Source: UBA3305 sp002373555
GTDB lineage: Bacteria > Bacillota > Clostridia > Lachnospirales > Lachnospiraceae
Direction: 5' to 3'
Length of the DNA stretch: 10,627 bases
NCBI GenBank assembly: GCA_946612455.1
Contig: CAMOER010000056.1
Span: forward strand, 1-10,627
A program made the translations under genes and the position numbers. How positions within the stretch are numbered: the first letter of the stretch is position 1; each line of letters begins with the position of its first letter. The notes under the pieces were generated by a model. It saw nothing but the letters and a program-made list of their open reading frames with translations. It ran no database searches and was not told the DNA's origin. Below are positions 6,085 to 10,627 of the stretch, piece after piece.

Positions 6085-6600
6085 ATGGCGCGTGCTTCAA
6101 CGAAAGACAACAAGAACATTTATTTCAGACTGCGCGATGAGCTTGGGCTCAGCAGGGAGAAAGCCAGCGAACTGCTCGAGACGATCCCGCCGGAGCGGAT
6201 CGAACGGATCGAGAACGAAAAAGCGCTCGCACATCCGGATGAGATCCTGGTCATGGCGGAAAAGTACAAAGCGCCGCATCTGTGCAATTACTACTGCGCC
6301 AATGAATGTCCGATCGGCCAGCAGTATGTCCCGGAAATCAAGATCAAGGATCTGTCGCAGATCGTGCTGGAAATGCTTGCGTCGCTGAATTCGATGCACC
6401 GAAGCCAGGAACGCCTGATCGAGATCACGGCGGACGGTGATATCGAGGCGGATGAGATCGAGGATTTCGTCCGGATCCAGGAAGAGCTGGAGAAGATCTC
6501 CATCACGGTCGAAACGCTGCAGCTGTGGACGGAGCAGATGCTTTCGAACGGCAAAATCGATATCGAAGCGTATAACAAATACAGGGAAAACCGCAAATGA
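6085..6600 (+). CDS. HTH protein with a three-Cys cluster and C-terminal coiled coil
   Basis: In this 171-aa cytosolic protein, residues 10-60 look like a Cro/C1-type helix-turn-helix (LGLSREKASELL, IERIENEKA). Next comes CNYYCANECPIGQQY (67-81), with Cys67, Cys71 and Cys75 spaced C-x3-C-x3-C. From about 88 to 155 there are charged helices typical of a coiled coil. I know similar proteins as conserved hypotheticals in Clostridia with no assigned role. The Cys cluster could bind a metal or sense redox state, which is inference. GGAGG at 6073-6077 is 7 bases before ATG 6085. The gene stands alone and is closed by a strong terminator, so it is probably its own transcription unit or the last gene of one. 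Confidence 0.8.
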   Translation: MARASTKDNKNIYFRLRDELGLSREKASELLETIPPERIERIENEKALAHPDEILVMAEKYKAPHLCNYYCANECPIGQQYVPEIKIKDLSQIVLEMLASLNSMHRSQERLIEITADGDIEADEIEDFVRIQEELEKISITVETLQLWTEQMLSNGKIDIEAYNKYRENRK

Positions 6601-6602
6601 GG

Positions 6603-6634
6603 AGAAGTGCCGCTGTCCGCGGCCTTCTTTTTTT
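6603..6634 (+). terminator. Rho-independent terminator after the HTH gene
   Basis: AGAAG-(T)-GCCGC (6603-6613) pairs with GCGGC-CTTCT (6619-6628). This gives ten pairs with a single bulged T and loop TGTCC, followed by seven Ts (6628-6634). It starts three bases after the stop codon. Confidence 0.93.
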
Positions 6635-6760
6635 GCAGAAAATGTGAAAACGGAGAGCATTTTTTGCACTTCCTGTCATGGAGAATGTCCCCGCAGGCCT
6701 TTACAATATAGACATACAAAGAAAACACAGACGGCTTCCATCCAGGGAGGTGAACCGAAA

Positions 6761-6877
6761 ATGACAGCAAAAGAGAGAATTCGGGCCATCCGTCTTTCGG
6801 AGAAGCTGCAGAACAGATCCGCATACGGAAAGAAACTTGGCGTCAGCGTAAACGTGACAAAGACGAAGAGCGAATAA
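6761..6877 (+). CDS. 38-aa conserved-looking small protein
   Basis: A very small basic protein starting MTAKERIRAIRLSEKLQ and ending in TKTKSE. A strong ribosome binding site (GGGAGGTGA, 6745-6753) 7 bases before ATG 6761 argues that it is translated. The ERIRAIRLSEK...YGKKLGV pattern reminds me of small proteins annotated as hypothetical in Clostridia. I cannot name a function. No promoter is convincing upstream, although one must exist since a strong terminator precedes it: TACAAT at 6702-6707 is a possible -10 without a matching -35. The 50-aa gene follows 13 bases after the stop, so the two are co-transcribed. Confidence 0.7.
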   Translation: MTAKERIRAIRLSEKLQNRSAYGKKLGVSVNVTKTKSE

Positions 6878-6890
6878 GGAGGAAAAGAAA

Positions 6891-7043
6891 ATGAACAAGA
6901 ATTCGAATGTACTGCTTTTGATCCTGCTGCTGATCTACTGGATTTCTCCGATCGACCTGATCCCCGGCGCACCGCTCGATGATATCATTCTTACCATCTG
7001 CTACTTCATGTACAACAGAAAGAATACGATGATCGAGGGATAA
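6891..7043 (+). CDS. Minimal DUF1232-type membrane protein (50 aa)
   Basis: The protein consists of almost nothing but the DUF1232 (YkvA-like) core: a hydrophobic helix (residues 7-18), the signature SPIDLIPGAPLDDI (19-32) and a second hydrophobic helix (33-40). Family members usually carry this segment in 80-140 aa proteins with DFIP after SPIDLI. Here it reads SPIDLIPGAPLDD. GGAGG at 6878-6882, directly after the previous stop, is 8 bases before ATG 6891. It is probably a small inner-membrane protein. The role of DUF1232 is not established. Confidence 0.85.
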   Translation: MNKNSNVLLLILLLIYWISPIDLIPGAPLDDIILTICYFMYNRKNTMIEG

Positions 7044-7084
7044 TGTTCCGGCAGGCATTCATTACTGAGAACAAATAGCGGATC

Positions 7085-7117
7085 GGGGAGGTTCTTCATC
7101 GCAGAAGAGCCTTTCCC
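7085..7117. promoter_or_regulatory. Hairpin in the leader of the 64-aa gene
   Basis: GGTTCTTC (7090-7097) pairs with GAAGAGCC (7104-7111). The stem can extend outward by about five further pairs including G-T wobbles, with loop ATCGCA. It lies between the 50-aa and 64-aa genes, 13 bases before the latter's ribosome binding site. There is no T-run, so an attenuator or mRNA-stability role is a guess. Confidence 0.4.
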
Positions 7118-7142
7118 GTTTATCAAATTGGAGGTGAAGATC

Positions 7143-7337
7143 ATGTTGAGGCTTTTGAGCTTTTTACTGTTGGTGGCTGTATTCGGTTTCGGCGGCGCTA
7201 TGGTGATCCTGCTGGCGCTGGGGCTGGGACTGCTGGTAATCAAGCTGATCCCGTTCCTGCTGGTGCTCTGGATCGTGTCGATCGTGGTGAGAAACGTGTG
7301 CGATACGGGAGACGAATACAGGAGAGAGTATTGGTAA
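7143..7337 (+). CDS. 64-aa two-helix membrane protein
   Basis: A short, very hydrophobic protein. Helix 1 covers about residues 4-35, with a Gly-rich FGFGGAMVILLALGLGLL stretch, and helix 2 about 38-51. The tail is polar and charged (RNVCDTGDEYRREYW). I do not recognise a family. The ribosome binding site GGAGGTGA (7130-7137) is 5 bases before ATG 7143. An in-frame TTG at 7128 overlaps that site and is unlikely. It is the last of three mini-genes lying between two strong terminators. Possible roles include a membrane-stress or regulatory small protein or a toxin-like peptide. None is demonstrated. Confidence 0.75.
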   Translation: MLRLLSFLLLVAVFGFGGAMVILLALGLGLLVIKLIPFLLVLWIVSIVVRNVCDTGDEYRREYW

Positions 7338-7360
7338 TGCGGGAATTGGACTGAGGAGCT

Positions 7361-7384
7361 GGCCCCGAAAGGGGCCTGTTTTTT
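7361..7384 (+). terminator. Rho-independent terminator with a GAAA tetraloop
   Basis: GGCCCC (7361-7366), GAAA, GGGGCC (7371-7376), then TGTTTTTT (7377-7384). It has six perfect G-C pairs and a stabilising tetraloop. It closes the small-protein cluster. Confidence 0.96.
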
Positions 7385-7436
7385 CATGCATCATTACACG
7401 GAGAAATCCATACGCCGTTATCAGGAAAAAGCTTAT

Positions 7437-7465
7437 TTTAAACAGTTGTTTATGTATGATATACT
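7437..7465 (+). promoter_or_regulatory. Possible promoter for the glyoxalase-fold gene
   Basis: TATACT at 7460-7465 is a good -10, with TATGAT overlapping at 7455-7460. The best -35 at a 17-base spacing is TTTAAA (7437-7442), which is weak. A promoter is expected here because a strong terminator ends 53 bases upstream. Confidence 0.35.
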
Positions 7466-7553
7466 TATGCCAACGGCAGCCGGGAATCCGCTGCCTGAAG
7501 CTTTGATCCGAAAAATGATGATCTTCGTGCATCTACAAAGGAGTGTGCCGACT

Positions 7554-7895
7554 ATGAAAGCAAGAATACATCATGCAGCTCTCCTGACTGCAGATTTCGA
7601 ATGGTATGTATATTTCTTCCGGGAAGTCTTTCATATGACCGTTGCCCGCACGGCCGGAGAAGCGCCGAACCGGCAGCTGTGGTTTGCAGAGGGCATTCAG
7701 ATCAATGAACTGGCCCGGGATGCAGAGGTTTTCCCGGAAAACTGTGCCTGCGATCACATCTCACTGGGCGTCGATCTGGATCCTGTGGCTGCAGCGAAGC
7801 TGGCCATTCAGTACGGCTGCAGGAAAGCAGAGGGAAAAGGAGATCACTGGTTCGTGCTGCCGAATGGCGTCATGATGGAACTGAAACCGTTTTGA
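7554..7895 (+). CDS. VOC-superfamily (glyoxalase/dioxygenase fold) protein
   Basis: The 113-aa protein has the size of a single VOC domain. The two beta-alpha-beta modules are visible. The first starts IHHAALLTADFEWYVYFFREVFHMTV and the second CDHISLGVDLDPVAAAKLAIQYGC. The usual metal ligand positions hold His7, His68 and Glu109 (MELKPF), so it may bind a divalent metal as an isomerase, lyase or resistance-type enzyme. The substrate is unknown. I placed the start at ATG 7554 because AAAGGAG at 7537-7543 precedes it and the domain begins right there. The frame is open further upstream but covers leader DNA. The methyltransferase gene follows after 33 bases. Confidence 0.85.
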   Translation: MKARIHHAALLTADFEWYVYFFREVFHMTVARTAGEAPNRQLWFAEGIQINELARDAEVFPENCACDHISLGVDLDPVAAAKLAIQYGCRKAEGKGDHWFVLPNGVMMELKPF

Positions 7896-7928
7896 AAGAA
7901 TTGTTGAAACAAGGCCGGGACAGATGAT

Positions 7929-8519
7929 ATGAATGAAAAAGACTGGGACACCTTGCTGCGGATCCGCACCTCCGGCCGGGATGATTCCCGCGCGGACACA
8001 TTTCGCTATCCCTATGAACCGACCCCTTACAGCGTGCTGGCGCGGCTTGCCGGGAGCGGCCTGATCGGGAAGGACAACACGCTGATCGATTACGGATGCG
8101 GGAAAGGCAGAGTCGGCTGTTTCCTGGCATATCAGACCGGCTGTCATGTGATCGGGATCGATCATGATGAACGTCTGATCGAAAAGGCGCTGGCAAACAA
8201 AGAGAGTACTGCGAAAGGAAACCGGCTGGAATTTGTTCTGACTTCGGCGGAGAAATATGAAGTTCCCGCTTCTGCGGACATGTTCTATTTCTTCAATCCG
8301 TTTTCCGTGGAGCTGCTGCAGTCGGTCCGGAAGCGGATCGTCGATTCGTATTACGAAAATCCGCGGGAAATGACGTTGTTCTTTTACTATCCTTCGGAGG
8401 AGTATATTGCCTGGCTGATGACGGTTCCGGAACTGGAATTCTATGACGAGATATCCTGCGCGGATCTTTTTCCGGGCAATGATGAGCGCGAGCGGATCCT
8501 GATGTTCCGGATCGGATAA
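7929..8519 (+). CDS. SAM-dependent class I methyltransferase
   Basis: In this 196-aa protein, motif I (TLIDYGCGKGRVG, 51-63) binds S-adenosylmethionine, and GIDHDE (76-81) provides the acidic residue for the ribose. FFNPF (121-125) sits where motif IV (NPPY-like) is found. The N-terminal RYPYEPTPYSVLARL segment resembles uncharacterised bacterial methyltransferases of this size, some annotated as rRNA- or RNA-modifying. The target is not inferable. The ribosome binding site is weak (GGGA at 7917-7920, inside a GGGACAG word), so expression may be coupled to the glyoxalase-fold gene. Confidence 0.88.
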   Translation: MNEKDWDTLLRIRTSGRDDSRADTFRYPYEPTPYSVLARLAGSGLIGKDNTLIDYGCGKGRVGCFLAYQTGCHVIGIDHDERLIEKALANKESTAKGNRLEFVLTSAEKYEVPASADMFYFFNPFSVELLQSVRKRIVDSYYENPREMTLFFYYPSEEYIAWLMTVPELEFYDEISCADLFPGNDERERILMFRIG

Positions 8520-8521
8520 AC

Positions 8522-8626
8522 ATGGAGACGGGCCACAGCTGGCTTGCATCCGCGGCCGAGTTCATCATGAATGATCCGGCGGGCCTTTGCACATGTCCCT
8601 GCTGCAGATACAGAAAAAGGAAATGA
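8522..8626 (+). CDS. Possible 34-aa Cys-rich small ORF
   Basis: ATG 8522 lies two bases after the methyltransferase stop and opens a frame of 34 codons ending RKRK. Residues 23-28 read CTCPCC, giving four Cys in six positions followed by a basic tail. Third codon positions are GC-rich, like the neighbouring genes. It lacks a convincing ribosome binding site (only GGA at 8514-8516) and could be a chance frame or the end of a lost gene. If real, tight spacing suggests coupling to the methyltransferase, and the Cys cluster suggests metal binding. Confidence 0.3.
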   Translation: METGHSWLASAAEFIMNDPAGLCTCPCCRYRKRK

Positions 8627-8658
8627 AAACAGACTGTCGAATAGGAGAAGTGATTGTC

Positions 8659-9153
8659 ATGAACCCTGTATTTACAAGAAGAAGTATCCGGCGTTTTGAA
8701 GAGCGGCCGGTCGAGCCGGAGAAAATCGAGCAGATCCTTCGGGCAGCGATGGCGGCGCCCTCGGCCGGGAATCAGCAGCCCTGGGAATTCTATGTCGTCA
8801 CGGATAAGGAAAAGATCCTGAAGCTGTCAAAGTCGCACAAATATGCCGGCTGTGCGGCCGGTGCGCCGGCAGTGATCGTTCCGTGCTTCCGGACGAAAAA
8901 CCTGGTTTTTCCCATGTATGATCAGATCGATCTGTCGATCGCGACACAGAATATCCTGCTGGAGATCGTCAATCAGGGGCTGGGCGGCGTATGGCTCGGC
9001 ATCGCACCGATTGAAGAAAGGATGCGCTGCGTTGATGAGATCATCGGAATTGAAGAGGGTCTTCGTTCATTTGCGCTTGTGCCGCTCGGATATCCGGCGG
9101 AAGAGAAGCCGCCGGCGGACAGATTTGAGCCGGAGAGGATCCATTATCTGTAA
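8659..9153 (+). CDS. Nitroreductase-family FMN oxidoreductase
   Basis: The 164-aa protein is typical of the small nitroreductases of Clostridia, which work as homodimers with FMN between the subunits. Visible features are the FMN phosphate contact TRRSIRRF (6-13), the flavin loop APSAGNQQPWEF, the dimer core and the C-terminal GLGGVWLGIAP and ALVPLGYPAEEKPP segments. It reduces quinones, nitro compounds or similar acceptors with NAD(P)H. The natural substrate is unknown. AGGAG at 8643-8647 is 11 bases before ATG 8659. The frame is open upstream but without a start of comparable quality. A hairpin with a T-run follows the gene, so it probably ends the transcription unit. Confidence 0.93.
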   Translation: MNPVFTRRSIRRFEERPVEPEKIEQILRAAMAAPSAGNQQPWEFYVVTDKEKILKLSKSHKYAGCAAGAPAVIVPCFRTKNLVFPMYDQIDLSIATQNILLEIVNQGLGGVWLGIAPIEERMRCVDEIIGIEEGLRSFALVPLGYPAEEKPPADRFEPERIHYL

Positions 9154-9167
9154 AACGCAGAATGGCA

Positions 9168-9212
9168 GGGACAGGGAGCAGCTCACAGTGGCCAGTTCCC
9201 TGTCCCGTTTTT
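9168..9212 (+). terminator. Terminator with GGGACAGGGA/TCCCTGTCCC stem
   Basis: There is a ten-base perfect stem: GGGACAGGGA (9168-9177) and TCCCTGTCCC (9197-9206), with a 19-base loop, then G and five Ts. It starts 14 bases after the nitroreductase stop. The stem contains the GGGACAG word shared with the dispersed repeats. Confidence 0.9.
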
Positions 9213-9268
9213 ATACCCGTTCGGGGTTGCAACGGCACTGTTATCTTGATTTGGACCCGAACGGGTAT
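9213..9268. repeat. Perfect 13-bp inverted repeat with a 30-base loop
   Basis: ATACCCGTTCGGG (9213-9225) is the exact complement of CCCGAACGGGTAT (9256-9268). The loop starts with the small palindrome GTTGCAAC. The unit begins directly at the end of the preceding terminator's T-run. It lies downstream of the minus-strand oxidoreductase scrap. Function unknown. Confidence 0.85.
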
Positions 9269-9279
9269 GATGCTGTTCG

Positions 9280-9411
9280 CTATTTATACCCCAATATACG
9301 GTCAAGTGTCCGTGCATTCATCAGGGATGCCTGCAGCATGGCGGGAATGACCCGGTCTTTTGCGATATTGGCACATCCGATAATACCCCAGTTGATTTTT
9401 CGGTTGTTCAT
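9280..9411 (-). pseudogene. N-terminal fragment of a Gfo/Idh/MocA oxidoreductase
   Basis: On the minus strand, ATG at 9411-9409 opens a 43-residue frame beginning MNNRKINWGIIGCANIAKDR and continuing VIPAMLQAS. This is the characteristic N-terminal Rossmann strand and loop (WGIIGxxxIA..xxIPA) of Gfo/Idh/MocA NAD(P)-dependent sugar dehydrogenases, normally 330-380 aa. The match fades after about residue 30 and the frame stops at TAG (9280-9282). A proper ribosome binding site (GGAGG, 9 bases upstream on the minus strand) is preserved, which supports a real former gene and not a chance hit. About nine tenths of the gene is missing, and its lost part is not found elsewhere here. Confidence 0.75.
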
Positions 9412-9450
9412 TTCTGGCTGCCTCCGGGAATCAGATTGAAACCTCTAAAA

Positions 9451-9495
9451 GCATGGTAGCATAGGCGCATGGGGAGACAGAGGACGCTGCCATGC
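9451..9495. repeat. Inverted repeat between the divergent genes
   Basis: GCATGGTAGC (9451-9460) and GCTGCCATGC (9486-9495) pair over ten bases with one G-T wobble, enclosing 25 bases. It sits upstream of the SGNH hydrolase promoter and upstream of the minus-strand fragment's start. It could be an operator or a leader hairpin. Confidence 0.5.
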
Positions 9496-9523
9496 AATGG
9501 GACGAACTGCGCCGTCGTCTGCA

Positions 9524-9552
9524 TTGACGATGGTCAAAATTCATAGTATGAT
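9524..9552 (+). promoter_or_regulatory. Sigma-A promoter of the SGNH hydrolase gene, with a possible operator
   Basis: TTGACG (-35, 9524-9529), a 17-base spacer and TATGAT (-10, 9547-9552) make the best promoter in the window, 30 bases before the start codon. The -35 lies in a perfect short inverted repeat TTGAC-GATG-GTCAA (9524-9537), which could be a repressor site. Confidence 0.8.
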
Positions 9553-9582
9553 TACAGCAATAGTGGAAAGGAGAGGAATACT

Positions 9583-10503
9583 ATGAAATTGATTCGTCAA
9601 TCAGGCTGCTGTTTTGTCTTTGCCTGTCTGCTGCTTGCCGCGCTTGTCGCGCTGCCGCTTTCGGCTTCCGCGAAAAAGAAGGCAGCGGATAATGCGGAAA
9701 TCAGCGAAGCCTATGCGCGCCAGGACGGAAGCATCCGGCTTGTCCTTGCGGGGAAGGACAAAGGGGACAGCTATATCGTCTATCGTGCAGCGAAAAAGGA
9801 TGGCAATTATAAAGAGATCAAGCGCACAAAGAAGAGCAGGTTCATCGACAAGGATGTCAAAGTTTTTCAGGAATACTTTTACAAAGTCGCTGCGGCGGAA
9901 AAGCCTGACCAGCTCAGCAAGGCTGTGCGTGTGAAGGCCAGGAAGCCCGCGAAGCAGATGAAGCTGGCCTACGCCGGTGACTCGCTGATCGTCGGCATTA
10001 CGAAATACGGCCATATGAAGGCAAAGAAGGAGCGCGTCATCGCGAAGATCGGCATCAATTCCATCCGGTACTATCAGAGCTCGTACATGAGCCAGCTCAA
10101 ATCCTATAATCCGGACCAGCTGGTGATCATGATGGGCATCAATGGAATCGAAGGAAAGCCCGGGAACGGTTATATCAGCAAACAGGTGAAATACTTTGAG
10201 CTGATCCTGAAGTCGCTTCTGAAAAAGAATAAGAACATGGAGATCATCCTGTCCGGGATCACGCCGTATAAACGGCACGGAAATTCGACAGCCGCCGGAA
10301 GAAAGTGGTATAACAGGCAGCTGGAGAAGCTGGCGGGCAAATATGACGGCGTATGGTACTGCGATCCGGGAGAGGTGTTCGACAACGGATCCGGCTATAT
10401 CATCAATAAATATGCAGCCGGCGATTATCACCTGAAGAGCTTCGGGTACACGAAGCTGGTGAAGTTCTGGAGAGGATTTGTAAAGGAACTGAAATATAAG
10501 TAA
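9583..10503 (+). CDS. Secreted SGNH/GDSL-type hydrolase with an N-terminal beta domain
   Basis: A 306-aa precursor with a signal peptide at residues 1-30, cleaved near SASA-KKK. Residues 36-118 look like a fibronectin-III-like beta domain (IRLVLAGKDKGDSYIVYRAAKKDGNYKEI, YFYKVAAA). The SGNH fold follows: block I AYAGDSL with nucleophile Ser134, block II Gly157 in KIGINSI, block III Asn187 in MMGINGI, and block V GDYHL with Asp281 and His283. All four hallmark residues are present, so it should be active as an esterase or deacetylase, probably on cell-surface or dietary polysaccharides outside the cell. AAAGGAGAGGAA directly upstream is a strong ribosome binding site for ATG 9583. It has its own promoter. 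Two repeat units follow its stop, the first seven bases away. Confidence 0.88.
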   Translation: MKLIRQSGCCFVFACLLLAALVALPLSASAKKKAADNAEISEAYARQDGSIRLVLAGKDKGDSYIVYRAAKKDGNYKEIKRTKKSRFIDKDVKVFQEYFYKVAAAEKPDQLSKAVRVKARKPAKQMKLAYAGDSLIVGITKYGHMKAKKERVIAKIGINSIRYYQSSYMSQLKSYNPDQLVIMMGINGIEGKPGNGYISKQVKYFELILKSLLKKNKNMEIILSGITPYKRHGNSTAAGRKWYNRQLEKLAGKYDGVWYCDPGEVFDNGSGYIINKYAAGDYHLKSFGYTKLVKFWRGFVKELKYK

Positions 10504-10510
10504 AAAGAAG

Positions 10511-10539
10511 TAACCCGCGGTGCCTGTCCCCGCGGGTTA
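10511..10539 (+). repeat. 29-bp REP-like palindrome, copy 6 (perfect arms)
   Basis: TAACCCGCGG and CCGCGGGTTA are exact complements around the core TGCCTGTCC. This is the best-preserved copy and serves as the reference for the family here. It starts seven bases after the SGNH hydrolase stop codon. Confidence 0.95.
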
Positions 10540-10563
10540 CGTACGTTTTGGATGGGAAATCGG

Positions 10564-10617
10564 ATAACCCGTGGTGCCTGTCCCCAATGGTAGGTAGTTT
10601 CTATTAAGTTAAGGAAC
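10564..10617 (-). repeat. Right arm of the 54-bp inverted repeat
   Basis: Reverse complement of bases 1-54 with two mismatches (10571-10572). It contains a degenerate repeat copy (10565-10593) and the AT-rich outer flank. Unlike the left arm, ten further bases are visible beyond it. Confidence 0.9.
10565..10593 (+). repeat. Degenerate REP-like copy in the right inverted-repeat arm
   Basis: Arm TAACCCGTGG and the core TGCCTGTCC are intact. The second arm reads CCAATGGTAG instead of CCACGGGTTA. It is in the same orientation as copy 6, 25 bases away, whereas at the left end the two units are inverted. Confidence 0.8.
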
Positions 10618-10627
10618 TACCTATTTT
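10591..10627 (+). terminator. Hairpin plus T-run in the outer flank of the right arm
   Basis: TAGGTAGTT (10591-10599) pairs with AACTACCTA (10615-10623) over nine bases, with a 15-base loop, followed by TTTT at the window edge. It may terminate transcription from the SGNH gene. The same hairpin is cut off at the left edge of the window. Confidence 0.5.

Noticed and set aside
6664..6712. TTGCAC with TACAAT or TATAGA as a promoter for the small-gene cluster.
   Set aside because: The spacing is about twice the allowed length and no -35 is found at 16-18 bases, so only the -10-like box is mentioned.
9761..9771. GGGGACAGC inside the SGNH hydrolase gene as another repeat copy.
   Set aside because: It encodes a normal part of the beta domain (KGDSYIV) with no arms around it. 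It is probably chance.
25..10593. The palindromes behind genes resemble integron attC sites, and the one-strand gene order resembles a cassette array.
   Set aside because: The arms do not fit the RYYYAAC/GTTRRRY core sites, the units occur in both orientations, most genes lack one, and there is no integrase.
25..10593. Repeated near-30-bp units suggested a CRISPR array.
   Set aside because: The spacing is kilobases or irregular, whole genes lie between units, and no cas gene is present.
1..10627. tRNA, rRNA, riboswitch or phage attachment site.
   Set aside because: No cloverleaf, conserved rRNA stretch, known riboswitch core or integrase was seen on reading both strands.

Overview
The window looks like a piece of a low-to-mid-GC Firmicutes (Clostridia, probably Lachnospiraceae or a near relative) chromosome or contig. 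The reasons are near-perfect AGGAGG-type ribosome binding sites 5-11 bases before most starts, stem-loop plus T-run terminators, a lipobox lipoprotein, and small protein types (mini-DUF1232, a Cys-containing HTH protein) that I associate with that group. No rRNA, tRNA, CRISPR array, transposase, integrase or phage gene is visible. Every intact gene is on the + strand. The only minus-strand coding sequence I can support is a short broken fragment.

Layout. 1-185: one arm of a long inverted repeat plus two palindromic repeat units. 186-2860: isochorismatase-like hydrolase, lipoprotein with an InlB-like repeat, GNAT acetyltransferase and YbaK-type tRNA deacylase. 2903-3243: remnant of an alpha/beta hydrolase. 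3315-5947: DUF3592-like protein, cyclase-family hydrolase, membrane protein, flavodoxin and a second membrane protein that overlaps it. 6085-6600: HTH protein with a Cys cluster, closed by a strong terminator. 6761-7337: three very small genes (38, 50 and 64 aa), closed by another strong terminator. 7554-9153: glyoxalase-fold protein, SAM methyltransferase, a possible 34-aa Cys-rich ORF and a nitroreductase, then a terminator. 9213-9582: a gene-poor stretch with a hairpin, an N-terminal scrap of a Gfo/Idh/MocA oxidoreductase on the minus strand, and a good sigma-A promoter. 9583-10503: secreted SGNH hydrolase. 10511-10627: two more palindromic units and the other arm of the long inverted repeat.

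The genes do not form one recognisable pathway. They read as a series of housekeeping-accessory singletons (small-molecule hydrolases, redox proteins, quality control, envelope proteins). What ties the window together is a repeat family. A 29-bp palindrome has 10-bp arms of the form TAACCCRYGG and an asymmetric core TGCCTGTCC. It occurs as full or degenerate copies directly behind stop codons and at both ends of the window. The shorter word GGGACAG (or its complement) occurs 14 times by hand count, where chance predicts about 1.3, and nearly always lies just 3' of a gene. This is REP-like behaviour. In two places the repeat has entered coding sequence: it supplies the stop codon of the YbaK gene and it rewrites the C-terminus of the cyclase-family gene. 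The 54-bp inverted repeat at the two ends (52 of 54 matching) could mark an invertible or mobile segment. It could equally be the repeat at which a contig or window was cut.
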